Assembly (NCBI RefSeq): GCF_010091925.1
Contig: NZ_WVID01000001.1
Span: 1-64,000 of the forward strand
Direction: 5' to 3'
Length of the DNA stretch: 64,000 nucleotides
From: Nostoc sp. B(2019)
GTDB lineage: Bacteria; Cyanobacteriota; Cyanobacteriia; Cyanobacteriales; Nostocaceae
Position numbers and translations under genes: made by a program. Under the pieces are notes generated by a model. That model ran no database searches. It had not been told where the DNA came from and was given only the letters and a program-made list of their open reading frames with translations. Positions 47,706 to 55,949 of this stretch are shown here, piece by piece. How positions within the stretch are numbered: position 1 is the first letter of the stretch; every line of letters starts with the position of its first letter.

Positions 47706-48971
47706 CTAGCTACTTAGCACAGGTAATTGCACACTTACTGTAGTACCTGTCAAAAGATCAGAATGAATTAATAGTTCGCCACCATGAGCAATAACAATGC
47801 GTTTGGTAATAGCAAGTCCTAGTCCAGTGCCACAAGGTTTCGTAGAGAAAAATGGTTGCGAAAGCTTAGCAAGAACTTCTGAGGGAATGGGATCTCCGCC
47901 ATTGTTGACATGAATGCAGACTTGATCTGCTAGCAAGCTATTTACTTGCCATTTGATGATATCTCCTGCTGCAACAGCCTCGCAAGCATTACGGACAATG
48001 TTGATAAACACTTGTTTGAGCTTGTCTTTATCCCCCAAAATTTTGATCACAGATGATGCTGGCATAAATTCGATTTGCCGCTCTAGAGCTTCTGGCATAT
48101 CACTGACTACTACAAGCAACTCCCGAATGAATTCATTGACGTCTAATTCACAAAGCTGTAACACCTGGGGCTTGGCGTAAAGTAAGATTTCACTCAATAG
48201 ACGTTCTAGACGGATGGCTTCGCTAAGTGCTAACGATAAGCGCTCTTGAGCAGATTCAGTCAAAACGGTTTTCTGGAAATACCTTAATCCCATGAGCATT
48301 GTGGTCAAGGGATTACGAATTTCATGCACAATACTAGCAGCAAATTCTCCGATCGCAGCTAAGCGCTCCTGCTCTACTAGCTGAGTTTGAGCTGCACGTA
48401 ACTGAGCAGTTCGTTTTTCGACTTCAGCCTCTAGAAGACGATTAAATTGACACTGCTGCTGATAAAGATGGTAATGGTCGATCGCTGTGGCTGCACGTTC
48501 AGCAAATAGTTCTACAATTTGAATTTCTTCTGAAGTAAACTCCCGTGGCTGCTGGTGAAAAGAGCAGATAGTACCAATTACTTCACCTTGAGCAGTCCGC
48601 AGGGGTATTCCTAAATATGAGCAATAACCTTCTGGAGCCTCTCCATATTCTGGGTATTTTTTAGCATCTTCCACCGCTAACGAGTGACCGATTTGGATGA
48701 CAGTGCCAGTTAATGAACCATGTAACGAATAAACATGTTCTCCCTCACCCATGTCAATACTACTTGCCAGCACTTTCTCAAACCCTTTTTGGCACAACGT
48801 GACAACTGACCAACTGACATCAAGTAAATTGCTGACTCCGCAAGCAATATTGTGCAAATAGCTACTTAGTTCACCAGTTCGATAGTTCAAAGAAGACAAA
48901 AGTGCCATTGCCTGCCGCTCACGCTGCCACGGTTGTTGCAACAACACTTCATCACTACTGGATTTGCTCAT
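47706..48971 (-). CDS. GAF domain sensor histidine kinase
   Basis: A 421-residue kinase without membrane segments. A GAF domain (about 20-165) with CSYLGIPLRTAQGEVIGTIC is followed by a coiled coil (about 170-205), a HisKA domain with SIVHEIRNPLTTMLMGL (H-box) and an HATPase domain with FINIVRNACEAV (N box) and GTGLGLAITKRIVIAHGGEL (G boxes). It is a cytoplasmic sensor; the ligand and response regulator are not known and no regulator gene is adjacent. Confidence 0.9.
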   Translation of the reverse strand: MSKSSSDEVLLQQPWQRERQAMALLSSLNYRTGELSSYLHNIACGVSNLLDVSWSVVTLCQKGFEKVLASSIDMGEGEHVYSLHGSLTGTVIQIGHSLAVEDAKKYPEYGEAPEGYCSYLGIPLRTAQGEVIGTICSFHQQPREFTSEEIQIVELFAERAATAIDHYHLYQQQCQFNRLLEAEVEKRTAQLRAAQTQLVEQERLAAIGEFAASIVHEIRNPLTTMLMGLRYFQKTVLTESAQERLSLALSEAIRLERLLSEILLYAKPQVLQLCELDVNEFIRELLVVVSDMPEALERQIEFMPASSVIKILGDKDKLKQVFINIVRNACEAVAAGDIIKWQVNSLLADQVCIHVNNGGDPIPSEVLAKLSQPFFSTKPCGTGLGLAITKRIVIAHGGELLIHSDLLTGTTVSVQLPVLSS

Positions 48972-49080
48972 GGATGCCTATTGCATATTAAGTGCAAAAT
49001 AAGTTTAAAAATTAACTGTTAAGTTTTAAATATTACAGTATTAACCTGGAAAATTCGGGTATTTTTTTCCTATCCTAGGT

Positions 49081-49125
49081 GATAAAAGCGTGTTTATCGT
49101 AGTACATAAATACTAAAATGTACTA
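49081..49125. promoter_or_regulatory. Two inverted repeats before the topoisomerase gene
   Basis: GATAAA (49081-49086) with TTTATC (49093-49098), and TAGTACAT (49100-49107) with ATGTACTA (49118-49125). They lie 50-95 bases upstream of the chosen start at 49175 and may be regulator-binding sites or leader structure. No known regulator is assigned. Confidence 0.35.
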
Positions 49126-49174
49126 TAAAGAATTAACTACCTACTTTTACAGAAAATCCCAAAAAGCAGGTGCT

Positions 49175-51337
49175 ATGCCGAAACGCCTTTTAGTCGTTGA
49201 ATCTCCTGGTAAAGTCAAAAAGCTCAGTCAAATTCTGGGTTCAGAGTGGATTGTGCGTGCCAGTTGTGGACATATCCGAGAACTCAGTGATGAGGGTGAG
49301 TCTTCATTAGGCTTCACTATGGACGGCAGGAGTATACGATGCAATTATGTGCCTCGTGATCAACGAGCAAAGGAAACGATTCAGCAGCTAAAGGCAGTTA
49401 CCAAGCAGGTTGATGAGGTTGTATTAGCAACCGACCCAGACCGGGAAGGAGAAACCATCGCTTGGCATCTGAAAGAAGTGCTGGGTTTAAGAGAACCGAA
49501 ACGAGTTATTTATACTGAAATTACCGCATCAGCGATTCGAGGAGCGATCGCCAACCCAAGAAAGCTTGACCTCAACTTGGTAGGTGCGGGATTGTGCCGA
49601 GATTGCCTAGATAAGCTAGTTGGGTACAAAGGAAGTCCCCTAGTTTGGGCGCTAAACAACGGGGCTAAAAGTGTCGGAAGAGTTCAGAGTGCGACATTAC
49701 ACCTAATTTGTCAGCGGGAAACAGAGATTTTGACTTTTGTTCCTCAAGACTATTGGAGTGTGTGGGTAGATTACGCTCTTGGGTTCCGTGCTTTTTACAA
49801 AGGAACGGTGAACACTCGCTCAGATGCACCGGAGCAAGAAGTAGAAGCTCATGATGATGCAGCGAGTAATAGCAAGGAAACGCCAGAGTCTAAGCGGGTT
49901 CTCTCTGAAGCCGAAGCAACACGCTTAGTTGAAGAAGCACGGCGCTATCCTCATCAAGTTATTCACGTTGAAGGGAAAGTTGTTCCTCGCCAACCACCTC
50001 CACCGTTTACCACCTCTACTCTCCAACAAGCAGCCGGTTCCAAGCTGAAATTTGCTCCAGATCAAACCATGCTTTTAGCCCAAAAGCTTTATGAGGCAGG
50101 GTTAATTACATATATGCGTACAGACTCAGTGATGTTGAGTCCAGAGTTTTGTACCAGTGTCAAAAAGTGGTTAGAACAGCATGATCCGCAAAATGTGCCG
50201 CAGCAGGTTGCCAAGCATCGCAGTGCTAAAACAGCGCAGGAAGCACACGAGGCGATTCGCCCAACAGATATATTTCGTCCCTCAGCCGAGTTGCGAGAGG
50301 AACTTTCGGCTTCAGAATTTAACTTGTATGTGATGATTTGGAAACGAGCAGTTGCTTCTCAGTGTCGCGCTGCTCAACTGCGTAAAACTCAGGTGATTAC
50401 TCAATCTGGTTCTTTGCTGTGGCTGGCTCGTGGGCAAGTGGTAGAGTTTCTCGGTTATGCTCGGTATTGGAATAACCTCAGCAAAGATACAATTTTACCT
50501 TCCTTACAGCAAGGGCAGGCGCTCATCCTGGAGAATGCGGGACATGACCAGAAGCAGACACAGCCACCACCCCGCTACAGTGAACCCAAACTAGTGCAGC
50601 TAATGGAACGCAAAGGAATTGGTCGCCCTAGTACCTATGCACCAACTGTCTCAACCCTGAAAAATCGCGGTTATGTGCAGTTAACAAAAGAACATCTACA
50701 ACCAACAACTTTGGGGTTAGAAGTTGATGCTTTTTTGGTCAAGGCATTGCCGGATTTACTAGAGGCAGAATTTACTGCCAAGATGGAAGATGCCCTAGAT
50801 GCGATCGCTCAAGGAAAACACTCTTGGCAGCACTACCTTACAGATTGGAATCAAGATTATTTTGCGCCAGCTTTAGCAAAAGCCAAGACTGTGGTTATTA
50901 GTTCCTCAGATCCCAAAAAAGCTTTACCAGTAGGCGATCGCAAATATGAAACTTCTAGAACTCGCTGTCAACAGTGCAACAACTTTCTAGCCAAAATTCC
51001 CAGCACTAAGGTCAAAAAGAAATACTTCCTCAAGTGTATTAGCGGCTGTGAAGATACTGTCCTGTTTTGGAGCGATTTCAACAAAACTTGGGAACCACCT
51101 CGTTTTAAGGCAGCTAAGGGTGAAAATCCTCAAATGTCGAAAGCCTTAATCACAAAATATCCCTGTCCAGTATGTAAGAAACCTCTGGAGGAGTATAGCT
51201 ACACCAAGGAAGGACAGAGCAAAACAATGCTCCGGTGTTCTGACCCTCAGTCCCGAAATGACCGGAAGCATAAAGATGCGGTTTATTTCACTACAGCCAA
51301 AGGCTGGTGGAGTCCCAAGTTTGGCGATTTAAAGTAA
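49175..51337 (+). CDS. Type IA DNA topoisomerase
   Basis: A 720-residue enzyme that relaxes negative supercoils. The Toprim start MPKRLLVVESPGKVKKLSQI, ATDPDREGETIAWHLKEVLG and the active-site region GLITYMRTDSV (Tyr313) are present. The C-terminus has cysteine clusters (CQQCNNF, CPVCKKPLEEY) that could bind zinc, fewer than in a full TopA. I use the ATG at 49175, the family N-terminus; a start at 49118 is also open. It is probably an accessory topoisomerase; a main topA is expected elsewhere. Confidence 0.88.
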   Translation: MPKRLLVVESPGKVKKLSQILGSEWIVRASCGHIRELSDEGESSLGFTMDGRSIRCNYVPRDQRAKETIQQLKAVTKQVDEVVLATDPDREGETIAWHLKEVLGLREPKRVIYTEITASAIRGAIANPRKLDLNLVGAGLCRDCLDKLVGYKGSPLVWALNNGAKSVGRVQSATLHLICQRETEILTFVPQDYWSVWVDYALGFRAFYKGTVNTRSDAPEQEVEAHDDAASNSKETPESKRVLSEAEATRLVEEARRYPHQVIHVEGKVVPRQPPPPFTTSTLQQAAGSKLKFAPDQTMLLAQKLYEAGLITYMRTDSVMLSPEFCTSVKKWLEQHDPQNVPQQVAKHRSAKTAQEAHEAIRPTDIFRPSAELREELSASEFNLYVMIWKRAVASQCRAAQLRKTQVITQSGSLLWLARGQVVEFLGYARYWNNLSKDTILPSLQQGQALILENAGHDQKQTQPPPRYSEPKLVQLMERKGIGRPSTYAPTVSTLKNRGYVQLTKEHLQPTTLGLEVDAFLVKALPDLLEAEFTAKMEDALDAIAQGKHSWQHYLTDWNQDYFAPALAKAKTVVISSSDPKKALPVGDRKYETSRTRCQQCNNFLAKIPSTKVKKKYFLKCISGCEDTVLFWSDFNKTWEPPRFKAAKGENPQMSKALITKYPCPVCKKPLEEYSYTKEGQSKTMLRCSDPQSRNDRKHKDAVYFTTAKGWWSPKFGDLK

Positions 51338-51556
51338 ATCAATACCTTCGCCAAAAAAAGAGCTATGGCACTAGACACAGAGAAGTTAGAGCCGTATCCC
51401 TACGCTGAAAGCTACGCCGAGCGTCTTGTAGAGAAGCTTCCTCATATCGAAACTTCAAAGAGGCAGGTTTTATTGTACCCAATATGAGGTAGCTCATAGA
51501 GAACGTTGAATTAATTTGTCAAAGTAAAGGTAGCATTAATTTTAAAGGTCAAGTAT

Positions 51557-52333
51557 ATGACCAACGCTACCCTCAACTTCCAAACTATATCAGGACACCA
51601 AGTCTTAGCAGCAGCAGGCAAAAAATATCTGCGTCCTGGTGGACGACTAGCTACAGAGCAGTTATTCCAATGGGCTAATTTTCAGCCAGGTGAGACAGTT
51701 TTGGAGCTAGCTTCGAGTTTTGGGTACAGTGCGATCGCGCTTGCTAAACGCTATGGTGTTAAAGTCGTCGGTGTAGAAAAAAATCCTGACAGTGTAGCTC
51801 GTGCGCGTACCAATATCCATGCTGCTGGTTTAGAAAATCAAATCGAAATTCTCGAAGGTGATATTTTGCACTTAGAGGCAATACCAGGAAAGTTTGATTA
51901 CGTTTTAGCCGAAGCAATTATTACAATGCAATCCCCAGCAGGGAAAGCTAAGATTTTAGCTGGCATTCACAATAAACTCAAACTTGGAGGTAAATTCCTC
52001 TGTCATGAATTATTAGCTCGTGATAAAGAAGAACAAATTCGTTCTGAGCTAGCACAAGTAATTCGAGTAAATTCTACACCCCTGTCAGAAGCTAACTGGA
52101 TTCTTGCTTGTGAAGCAGCAGGATTGCAAGTGCGAAAGCATCAAACTGGATCAATGGCTTTACTGAATTTGGGGCGGATGTTTCAGGATGAAGGCATTGT
52201 AAACACAGTTCGGATTTTGGGGAATATCTTGACGCACCAACCTATCCGCAAAAGGCTTTTAGAAATGCGTAGTGTTTTCCAGAAATATCGTAACGAATTA
52301 GGTTACATCATTCTGTGTACCGTTGCTCAGTAG
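51557..52333 (+). CDS. Class I SAM-dependent methyltransferase
   Basis: A 258-residue protein with a SAM-binding fold: motif I VLELASSFGYSAIALAKRYG (about 50-69), GVEKNPDSVARARTNI, and EILEGDILHLEAIPGKFDYV. The start ATG is preceded by AAAGG. It is the first gene of a run (methyltransferase, cupin, small protein, norB) with 28, 13 and 85 bases between reading frames. The substrate is unknown; association with the nitric oxide reductase is inferred from position. Confidence 0.82.
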   Translation: MTNATLNFQTISGHQVLAAAGKKYLRPGGRLATEQLFQWANFQPGETVLELASSFGYSAIALAKRYGVKVVGVEKNPDSVARARTNIHAAGLENQIEILEGDILHLEAIPGKFDYVLAEAIITMQSPAGKAKILAGIHNKLKLGGKFLCHELLARDKEEQIRSELAQVIRVNSTPLSEANWILACEAAGLQVRKHQTGSMALLNLGRMFQDEGIVNTVRILGNILTHQPIRKRLLEMRSVFQKYRNELGYIILCTVAQ

Positions 52334-52361
52334 CAGTATTAATCCAAAATCCAAAATTGCT

Positions 52362-52706
52362 ATGACTTCTAAAATCACAACAAACTCATCTTTCGTTACC
52401 CAATTGCAAGAACAAATTGAATATCCTGAAGCCGGAGTTATCAGTAAAGTATTACTGAAAGATCAAGCTTGTCAATACACGCTCTTTTGTCTGGCAGCTA
52501 ACACTGAGATTTCCGAGCATACGTCTCCTCGAAATGCCACTATTAATGTTATTGAAGGACGAGGTTTATTAACTTTGTCGGGGCAAGATTATGTACTAGA
52601 AACAGGTGTTTTTGTGTTCATGCCTGCCAACACTTGCCATGCATTAAAGTCTGAAGAAAATTTGACTTTCTTGCTGACATTTTCTGAAAAAGTAGATAGT
52701 AATTAG
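52362..52706 (+). CDS. Cupin domain protein
   Basis: A 114-residue single-domain cupin. The metal-site motif is altered to ISEHTSPRNATINVIEGRGL, with one His of the usual HxH pattern, and the second motif is FMPANTCHALKS. Related short cupins upstream of nitric oxide or redox genes bind a metal and may sense or protect. The ATG at 52362 is preferred over a TTG at 52323, which overlaps the previous gene. Confidence 0.75.
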   Translation: MTSKITTNSSFVTQLQEQIEYPEAGVISKVLLKDQACQYTLFCLAANTEISEHTSPRNATINVIEGRGLLTLSGQDYVLETGVFVFMPANTCHALKSEENLTFLLTFSEKVDSN

Positions 52707-52719
52707 TTTTTTCTGAACA

Positions 52720-53214
52720 ATGGAATCAATAATTTTAACCTTCGCTCAACATTTAGATTTACCCCAAACTCAGTTAAAAGCCTTACTCTCAAAACCGTTA
52801 ACTGAGTGTCTCAATTCACCCGAACTTAACCAACAGCTAGACAGCTTAGATATCAATTTGCTGAAGGAAACTTTACCCATAGCAGGAGCTATCTTAGCCA
52901 AGGAACTACCGCCTTTTTACAACTGGCTGAAAAATGAGTTAGGAGTCAAGCGTGTTCCTGATAGTCCAGATCACACAACAAAATGGGTAATTGGTTTCGT
53001 CAACAATCAAGAAAGCCTGAGCAGCTTAGTTGAGTTACATAAACCCGTTCCGCGTCCGGCTTTAGAAGCGTCTGTTCCTCGCTTGTTAAGCTTGTTTAAT
53101 GATGTCAAAGACGCGCATATTCGCCAGGAATGGCAAAAAGCGATCGCGGCTCTTTGCTTACCTCTGGTTGTTGCAGCGCGTGAAGATGAGCGAAAACTCA
53201 CAGTAACGGCATAA
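52720..53214 (+). CDS. Hypothetical protein upstream of norB
   Basis: A 164-residue, largely helical protein of unknown function. It begins MESIILTFAQHLDLPQTQLK and has LVELHKPVPRPALEASVPRL and a final IAALCLPLVVAARED. No known motif seen. It starts 13 bases after the cupin gene and ends 85 bases before norB, so it is probably transcribed with them and may serve nitric oxide reductase function or regulation. Confidence 0.6.
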   Translation: MESIILTFAQHLDLPQTQLKALLSKPLTECLNSPELNQQLDSLDINLLKETLPIAGAILAKELPPFYNWLKNELGVKRVPDSPDHTTKWVIGFVNNQESLSSLVELHKPVPRPALEASVPRLLSLFNDVKDAHIRQEWQKAIAALCLPLVVAAREDERKLTVTA

Positions 53215-53299
53215 AAATCAATCTTCAACAAGCTAATTACCTGATCAGCAATAATTCCACGAAATTTCAAGATTTTCACTAAATTTCGGAGGGTTTGCT

Positions 53300-55624
53300 A
53301 TGGCTAATACCACGTTAATTAATGCCGATATAGCAACGGCTTCTAAAAGGCGATCGCTCAGTCTCCCTGCATGGCTGGTACTGATCTGCATCGTCACTTT
53401 TACTGCTTTGCTGGCAGCTGGGGCTGTCATCTGGAAAAATGCCCCACCTGTGCCAGAGTTTGTACGTTCCTCGCAACAAGAAATCATCCTCACGAAAGCA
53501 GAAATTCAAGCCGGACAAGAAGTTTATCTGGCTCGCGGCGGCCAACACATTGGCAGCGTTTGGGGACACGGCAGCTATCTCGCCCCCGATTGGTCAGCCG
53601 ATGTTCTCCACCGTTGGGGATTAGCAACAGCTGGGGTTTTATTCAACGGTAATTCTGATTTTTCTCAAGCGGATTTAGAGGCTCTACCCGCCCCAGAAAA
53701 AGCCAGTTTACAAGCACAAGTTAGCGAACAGTTCAAAACTAATCGTTATGACCCCAAAACTCACGAATTAATCCTGACAAACGCTCAAACTCAAGGATTA
53801 AAACAAGTCTTCCAAGACTATCACCAGCTATTAGTCCAAGGCTCTCCAGTTCATTCAATTCCTCATGACTGGTTCAAAAACGATACCCAAATTCACAATG
53901 TCACAGGCTTCTTTGCCTGGACAGCTTGGGCAGCAGCAACCAATCGACCAAATGCCCCGTTTTCTTATACGGCAAATTGGCCTCACGATGACTTAATTGG
54001 TAATCAACCACCAGGGCAGTTTATTATCTGGTCGATTGTGTCAGTCATTATTTTAATTGCTGGAACAGGTGTATTTTTGTTTATCTACCTGACTCAAGAA
54101 CAAGAAGATGAAATTCAGCCAGTTCCAGCGCGTCCGGCGGTACAAATTCCCACTCCCAGCCAAAAAGTTACCGCGCTATTTTTTGGCGTAGCAATGGCAC
54201 TATTTTTAGTGCAAATTTTGATGGGAATGTTCACAGCTCATTACGCCGTAGAAGCGGAAGGTTTTTACGGTATTCCTTTGAGTAAATTTCTCCCCTATGC
54301 TGCTTCCCGCACCTGGCACTTACAATTAGCTATCTTCTGGATTGCCACTTGCTGGTTGGCGGCTGGACTTTACTTTGCCCCGCGTTTCGGGAATTACGAA
54401 CCTAAATATCAAGCGCTTGGGAATACTGTTCTCCTGGTTGCATTAACTATCGTTGTCGTCGGTTCGATGATTGGCACTTGGGAGGCGGTGACTGGAGTTT
54501 TAGATGTAAAGAGTAGCTTCCTCTGGGGACACCAAGGTTATGAGTACATCGAATTAGGTCGAGTTTGGCAATTGCTGCTAATTGCTGCTATGACCTTTTG
54601 GCTGTGGTTGATGTATCGTGCTTTCAAGCCTGCTTTGTTAAAAGAGAAAAATCCCACCGGCTTGAGTCACTTTTTCCTCTACAGCGCGATTACAATTCCT
54701 CTGTTTTACTCAGTGGGTTTAGCGTATAGCAATCACACATCTTTGAGCATTGCCGAGTATTGGCGCTGGTGGGTAATTCATCTGTGGGTTGAAGGCTTCT
54801 TTGAGGTATTTGCCACGGTTGTTATTGCTTATTTGTGTAGCGAATTGGGTTTCCTCAAGAAATCCTCTGCTTTGCGTGCGACTTATCTCACCACGATTCT
54901 ATATTTGGGTAGTGGTGTAATTGGAACGCTGCACCATTTGTATTTTTCCGGTACACCATCGTTTATTGCGGCAGTGGGATCGGTCTTTTCCGCCTTGGAA
55001 GTGGTTCCTTTGACGCTGATTGGTTTCGAGGTATTGAAAACTTTGAAACTATCTCAAGAAGCAGAAGGATTTTACCGTTGGCCGTTACGCTTTTTTCTCG
55101 CTACCTGTTTCTGGAATTTGGTAGGTGCAGGAGTCTTCGGTTTCTTGATTAATCCGCCAATTATTCTGTACTACTCTCAAGGTTTAAATACCACGCCAAT
55201 TCACGCTCATTCTGCCTTGTTTGGTGTCTATGGCTGTCTAGCACTGGCGCTGATGTTGTTTGCCTTGCGGGAATTTGTGCCGGAGGATGCTTGGAATGAG
55301 AAGTTACTGCGCTTTGCTTTCTGGACAATCAATGGTGGTTTAGTCGGGATGCTGGTTTTCGGCTTAATTCCCAATGGCTTCTATCAGTTGGCTATATCAA
55401 TTGATCGCGGTACCTGGTTTGCCCGCAGTGCTGAGGTGATTAGTAGTCCCTGGATGCGCTGGACTGTGTGGCTGCGGATTCCGGGAGATGTGGTTTTTGC
55501 GATCGGTGCTATGACTATGTTCTTGTTTACAATGAGAGCGATTATTGCGATCTTTCGCTTTCCGGTTCAGACGACTCAACCACAGTTAAACGCTGTTGTT
55601 GATGATAGTGGAACCAAATCTTGA
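53300..55624 (+). CDS. norB: Quinol-dependent nitric oxide reductase (qNor)
   Basis: A 774-residue single-subunit enzyme that reduces NO to N2O using quinol. Features: an N-terminal membrane segment (about 25-45), a periplasmic-side domain with GGQHIGSVWGHGSYLAPDWS characteristic of qNor, and about 13 more membrane helices of the haem-copper oxidase fold with histidine ligands (TRWHLQLAIFW-like RTWHLQLAIFW, GTLHHLYFSG, HAHSALFGVYG). GGAGG lies about 8 bases before the ATG. Without nir or nos genes nearby, detoxification of NO is the likely role. The cupin and small gene precede it. Confidence 0.95.
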   Translation: MANTTLINADIATASKRRSLSLPAWLVLICIVTFTALLAAGAVIWKNAPPVPEFVRSSQQEIILTKAEIQAGQEVYLARGGQHIGSVWGHGSYLAPDWSADVLHRWGLATAGVLFNGNSDFSQADLEALPAPEKASLQAQVSEQFKTNRYDPKTHELILTNAQTQGLKQVFQDYHQLLVQGSPVHSIPHDWFKNDTQIHNVTGFFAWTAWAAATNRPNAPFSYTANWPHDDLIGNQPPGQFIIWSIVSVIILIAGTGVFLFIYLTQEQEDEIQPVPARPAVQIPTPSQKVTALFFGVAMALFLVQILMGMFTAHYAVEAEGFYGIPLSKFLPYAASRTWHLQLAIFWIATCWLAAGLYFAPRFGNYEPKYQALGNTVLLVALTIVVVGSMIGTWEAVTGVLDVKSSFLWGHQGYEYIELGRVWQLLLIAAMTFWLWLMYRAFKPALLKEKNPTGLSHFFLYSAITIPLFYSVGLAYSNHTSLSIAEYWRWWVIHLWVEGFFEVFATVVIAYLCSELGFLKKSSALRATYLTTILYLGSGVIGTLHHLYFSGTPSFIAAVGSVFSALEVVPLTLIGFEVLKTLKLSQEAEGFYRWPLRFFLATCFWNLVGAGVFGFLINPPIILYYSQGLNTTPIHAHSALFGVYGCLALALMLFALREFVPEDAWNEKLLRFAFWTINGGLVGMLVFGLIPNGFYQLAISIDRGTWFARSAEVISSPWMRWTVWLRIPGDVVFAIGAMTMFLFTMRAIIAIFRFPVQTTQPQLNAVVDDSGTKS

Positions 55625-55760
55625 GATTAATTCCTTATACGTCGAATTTCCCAACCTTGGTTAACCGGTGTTGGGATTTCTGTGTGATCAACTAAAACAC
55701 ATTTAAATTGCATAATCATTAGACCTGCTTTGAAAAGTTCAGAGTCTCTTTAAGTGCGGG

Positions 55761-55880
55761 ACGCTGCTTTGTAGCTTGCTTCCCTGAAAGGGTACGGCGG
55801 GATCTTGCTACAGACTTCTGTGTTTGTCATTTGTCATTGATCAAAAGTATTTACAAATGACTAATGACAAATGACTAATG
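55761..55880. repeat. Dispersed repeat followed by inverted heptamers
   Basis: 55761-55801 holds the dispersed element ACGCTGCTTTGTAGCTTGCT then TCCCTGAAAGGGTACGGCGG. It is followed by GTCATTTGTCATTGATC (55827 on) and the complementary AATGACTAATGACAAATGAC repeats to 55880, an imperfect inverted repeat. The 325-base gap between norB and the SPS gene holds nothing else I can identify. Confidence 0.65.
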
Positions 55881-55949
55881 ACGGTCTTAACCAGTAAATG
55901 TGCAACTTGAACACACATTACCTTACTGCAAGTCTGGTGAAAGATTGTT

